Shown piece after piece: positions 6,066-7,982 of a stretch of DNA of 7,982 nucleotides; within the stretch, counting starts at the first letter, position 1, and each line of letters starts with the position of its first letter. Under the pieces are notes generated by a model that made no database searches, was not told the DNA's origin, and saw only the letters and a program-made list of their open reading frames with translations. The DNA comes from Acetobacteraceae bacterium. Its GTDB lineage: Bacteria; Pseudomonadota; Alphaproteobacteria; Acetobacterales; Acetobacteraceae. The stretch spans positions 434 through 8,415 of the forward strand of contig PKWQ01000411.1 of assembly GCA_003133265.1 (NCBI GenBank). The letters are read 5' to 3'. The position numbers and the translations under genes were made by a program.

Positions 6066-6110
6066 CGTGCGGCGGAACGGCGGCAAATCCATGATAGGTT
6101 CCGCCGCATG
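6066..6110 (+). promoter_or_regulatory. Inverted repeat at the transporter start codon
   Basis: TGCGGCGGAAC (6068-6078) pairs perfectly with GTTCCGCCGCA (6098-6108), with a 19-base spacer; a G-T wobble and a C-G pair extend it to 6066/6110. In the transporter mRNA this stem would take in the ATG at 6108-6110 and leave the weak TAGG ribosome-binding sequence (6095-6098) at the edge of the loop. In DNA it sits in the 85-base divergent gap and could equally be an operator for both genes. I could not identify a convincing -35/-10 pair for either gene in the gap. Confidence 0.5.
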
Positions 6111-7793
6111 ACCATGTCCGCGCGTCCGTCCTGGCTGTTCCCCTCGCTGCGTGGTCTGCCGTCCGGCTGGCTGGCGCATGACCTGCCGGCTGGACTGGTG
6201 CTCGCGGCGACCGCGTTGCCGACGCAACTGGCCACCGCGCGGCTCGCCGGATTGCCGCCGGAGGCCGGCCTGCTGGCGTTCGCGGCCGGGACCGTGGGCT
6301 ACGCGATCTTCGGATCGAACCGGCATATGGTGGTCGGTGCGGATTCGACCATCGCCCCGATCTTCGCCGGCGGCCTGGCGGTTTTGGTGGCGGGCACCGG
6401 GCTGCCCTATGGCGAGTTGGCGGTGATGCTGTCGCTGATGGTGGGCGTGGTGCTGCTCGCGGCCGGGGCGATGCAAGCGGGCTGGGTGGCCGACCTGCTG
6501 TCGATCCCGGTGACCTCCGGGTTCCTGGCCGGCATTTCGGTGCACATCGCGGTGCTGCAGTTGCCGACCCTGCTCGGCATCCCCCAGGCCGGCGACACCA
6601 TGCTGGAGCGGGTACAGGCCATCCTGCTGCATCTGCCGGAGACGAATGCGCTGGTGCTGTTGATCGGGGCCGGGGTGCTGGTGGTGTCCCTGCTGTCGGA
6701 GCGTCTGGCGCCGCGCTTTCCCGGTGGATTGCTGGCCATCGCGGTGGCGGCACTGGCGGTGGCTTCGTTCGGGCTGCCGGCGCAAGGCGTCGCGGTGCTG
6801 GGCGCGATCCATGCCACCGTGCCGTGGCCGGCGATCCCGCCATTGAGCGATGCGCGGGAAATGGCGCGGCTGGTGCCGCTGGCGTTCATCGTCACCGTCG
6901 TCTGCATGATGCAGAGCGCGGCCGTGGTGCGGGCCTTCTCCTCGGCACCGGCCGGGGAGGAGCATGTCAGTCCCAGCTTCATGGGTGTCGGGATGGGCTG
7001 CGTGCTGGCGGGTCTGCTCGGTACGTTTCCGGTCAATGCCAGCCCGCCGCTGACTGCCATCGCCATCGATTCCGGCGGCAAATCACAGGCGAGCGGGCTG
7101 TTCGCGGTCTTGGCAATCGCCCTGCTGGCGGTCTTCGGCGGCTTTCTGCTGGCCTATGTGCCGCAGGCGGCGTTGGCCGGCGTGTTGCTGACGGTGGCGA
7201 TACGGATCTTCCGGTTGCGGGATATCATCCGCATCTTCCATCAGTCGCGCGGCGAATTCGCGCTTGTCGTGGCGGCGGCGTTGCTGGTCGTCACGCTGCC
7301 GATCGAAAGCGGCATGCTGCTGGCGATCGTGCTGTCGCTGTCGCATAGCCTGTACATGGTCGCGCGGCCGCTGTGCGACGAACTGGCACGCGCGCCCGGC
7401 ACCACCGTCTGGTGGCCGGCACGCGCGGAGGAGCCGGGGGAGCACGTGCCCGGCGTGCTGGTGTTCGCGCCCGCCGCGCCGCTGAATTTCACCAACGCCC
7501 GCTTCGTCTGCCGCCGGCTCGCCCATGCGGCGGCGGCGAAACAGGACCTGCGGCTGGTGGTGATCGAGGCCAGCGGCGTGACCGACATCGACTTTACCGG
7601 CGCGCAACTGGTGACCCAGACACTGGCGGGCTTTCGCGCCAGCGGGGTCTCGGTGGCGCTGGCCCGGCTGTCCGCCGAGCGTGCGTGGGCCCAGGCGGAG
7701 CGCACCGGATTGCTGGCGGAGGTGGGGCGGGACCGGGTCTTCCTGACCGTGGAAGACGCGGTCCGCGCGCTCGCGCCTACCCCGCGCGAATGA
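6108..7793 (+). CDS. SulP (SLC26)-family inorganic anion transporter with C-terminal STAS domain
   Basis: The 561-aa inner-membrane protein is predicted to move sulfate, bicarbonate or another small anion. The membrane part (about 20-425) has many hydrophobic segments and the family landmarks: DLPAGLVLAATALPTQLA (25-42), ARLAGLPPEAGL, GSNRHMVVGADST (69-81), then FPVNASPPLTAIAIDSGGKS and the VPQAALAGVLLTVAIRIF segment followed by IESGMLLAI. The cytosolic STAS domain (about 446-555) contains TDIDFTGAQL, with T497 at the position phosphorylated as Ser in anti-sigma antagonists. ATG 6108 (or 6114) is preferred: the in-frame ATG at 6021 would add 29 polar, arginine-rich residues unlike the family and overlap the crotonase start codon. 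The ribosome-binding site is weak and the start lies in a hairpin. Its end overlaps the convergent acyl-CoA synthetase by 17 bases. The specific anion is not determinable from sequence. Confidence 0.9.
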   Translation: MTMSARPSWLFPSLRGLPSGWLAHDLPAGLVLAATALPTQLATARLAGLPPEAGLLAFAAGTVGYAIFGSNRHMVVGADSTIAPIFAGGLAVLVAGTGLPYGELAVMLSLMVGVVLLAAGAMQAGWVADLLSIPVTSGFLAGISVHIAVLQLPTLLGIPQAGDTMLERVQAILLHLPETNALVLLIGAGVLVVSLLSERLAPRFPGGLLAIAVAALAVASFGLPAQGVAVLGAIHATVPWPAIPPLSDAREMARLVPLAFIVTVVCMMQSAAVVRAFSSAPAGEEHVSPSFMGVGMGCVLAGLLGTFPVNASPPLTAIAIDSGGKSQASGLFAVLAIALLAVFGGFLLAYVPQAALAGVLLTVAIRIFRLRDIIRIFHQSRGEFALVVAAALLVVTLPIESGMLLAIVLSLSHSLYMVARPLCDELARAPGTTVWWPARAEEPGEHVPGVLVFAPAAPLNFTNARFVCRRLAHAAAAKQDLRLVVIEASGVTDIDFTGAQLVTQTLAGFRASGVSVALARLSAERAWAQAERTGLLAEVGRDRVFLTVEDAVRALAPTPRE

Positions 7794-7982
7794 TCAGCGC
7801 ATCCACCGCGGTGATCCGCTCGCCGGCGCAGATCAGCGGATTGATGTCGAGTTCGGCGATCGCGTCGCGCTGATCGGCGGCGAATTCGGACACGCGGCAG
7901 ACGATCTCCGCCAGCCGGTCGAGATCGGTGGGGGGCGAGCCCCGGAATCCCTCCAGCAGCTTCACGCCCTTCAGCCCGCGCA
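7777..7982 (-). CDS. NDP-forming acyl-CoA synthetase, C-terminal end (5' part outside window)
   Basis: The minus-strand frame is open from the window edge to the TAG at 7777-7779, giving 67 C-terminal residues; the GTG at 7965 is internal, because the upstream codons continue as RGLKG before VKLLEGFRGSPP. RGLKG-VKLLEGFRG and, near the end, AIAELDINPLI followed by AVDALI are the characteristic close of the ATP-grasp domain of ADP/GDP-forming acyl-CoA synthetases (acetate-CoA ligase type and protein acetyltransferase Pat relatives). These enzymes interconvert an acyl-CoA plus NDP and phosphate with a free acid plus NTP; some fusions with a GNAT domain acetylate proteins instead. The visible tail ends at the ATP-grasp domain with no C-terminal GNAT. 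It is convergent with, and overlaps, the SulP gene. Both this gene and the crotonase lie on the minus strand, but with the transporter between them they are unlikely to be one operon. Confidence 0.85.
   Translation of the reverse strand, partial: RGLKGVKLLEGFRGSPPTDLDRLAEIVCRVSEFAADQRDAIAELDINPLICAGERITAVDALIIRAG

Noticed and set aside
6021..6107. ATG at 6021 as the transporter start.
   Set aside because: It adds polar, arginine-rich sequence unlike SulP N-termini and overlaps the divergent crotonase start codon; 6108 leads directly into family-like sequence.
6023..6107. Sigma-70-like promoter in the divergent gap (a TTGCGG word near 6044).
   Set aside because: No -10-like hexamer occurs at a suitable distance; the call would not be better than chance in this composition.
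5225..6235. Longer crotonase reading frame starting at 6235.
   Set aside because: The extra 71 residues are antisense to the start of the SulP gene, are not family-like, and the ATG at 6022 has a proper GAGG upstream.

Overview
This is a high-GC (roughly two thirds G+C by eye) stretch of bacterial chromosome. The style of the proteins (stand-alone biotin ligase, NDP-forming acyl-CoA synthetase, ECHDC3-like crotonase, cysteine dioxygenase-like cupin) and the very strong G/C third-position bias suggest an alphaproteobacterium, perhaps Rhodospirillales/Acetobacteraceae. That placement is inference; there is no rRNA or other marker in the window.

Left block (1-3395). The 3' end of a cupin gene (+) runs tail-to-tail, with a 1-base gap, into a biotin protein ligase, birA (-). 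birA starts head-to-head with, and by 16 bases overlaps, a stand-alone biotin carboxylase subunit (+). Thirty-three bases after the carboxylase comes an isocitrate lyase/PEP mutase-superfamily enzyme (+) with an excellent Shine-Dalgarno, so these two form an operon. The lyase-like protein has lost several hallmark active-site residues (KRCGH becomes KRAHH; the DxD metal motif becomes DGA), so its reaction is probably not that of classical isocitrate, methylisocitrate or PEP-mutase enzymes. A ligase that attaches biotin, a carboxylase subunit and an odd C-C lyase side by side suggest a small carboxylation module, but no biotin-carrier or carboxyltransferase gene is visible.

Middle block (3396-5224). 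Between two otherwise ordinary convergent genes sits an accessory insert of clearly lower G+C and different codon use. It holds a 452-aa protein with a PD-(D/E)XK nuclease-like motif (D42...E51-L-K53) and, just upstream, a short ORF whose TGA overlaps the ATG of the large gene as ATGA. The two flanking intergenic stretches carry short inverted repeats built on related TGTCSGCT-type words. This is the best candidate here for a poorly described (possibly defence-related) system, although no defence function is shown by the sequence.

Right block (5225-7982). A crotonase-family gene (-) lacking both catalytic glutamates (ECHDC3-like) is divergent from a SulP-family anion transporter with a C-terminal STAS domain (+). 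A perfect 11-bp inverted repeat lies between them and reaches into the transporter start codon. The transporter's 3' end overlaps by 17 bases the 3' end of a convergent NDP-forming acyl-CoA synthetase (-), which runs off the window.

No rRNA, tRNA, CRISPR array, insertion sequence, integrase or transposase was seen.
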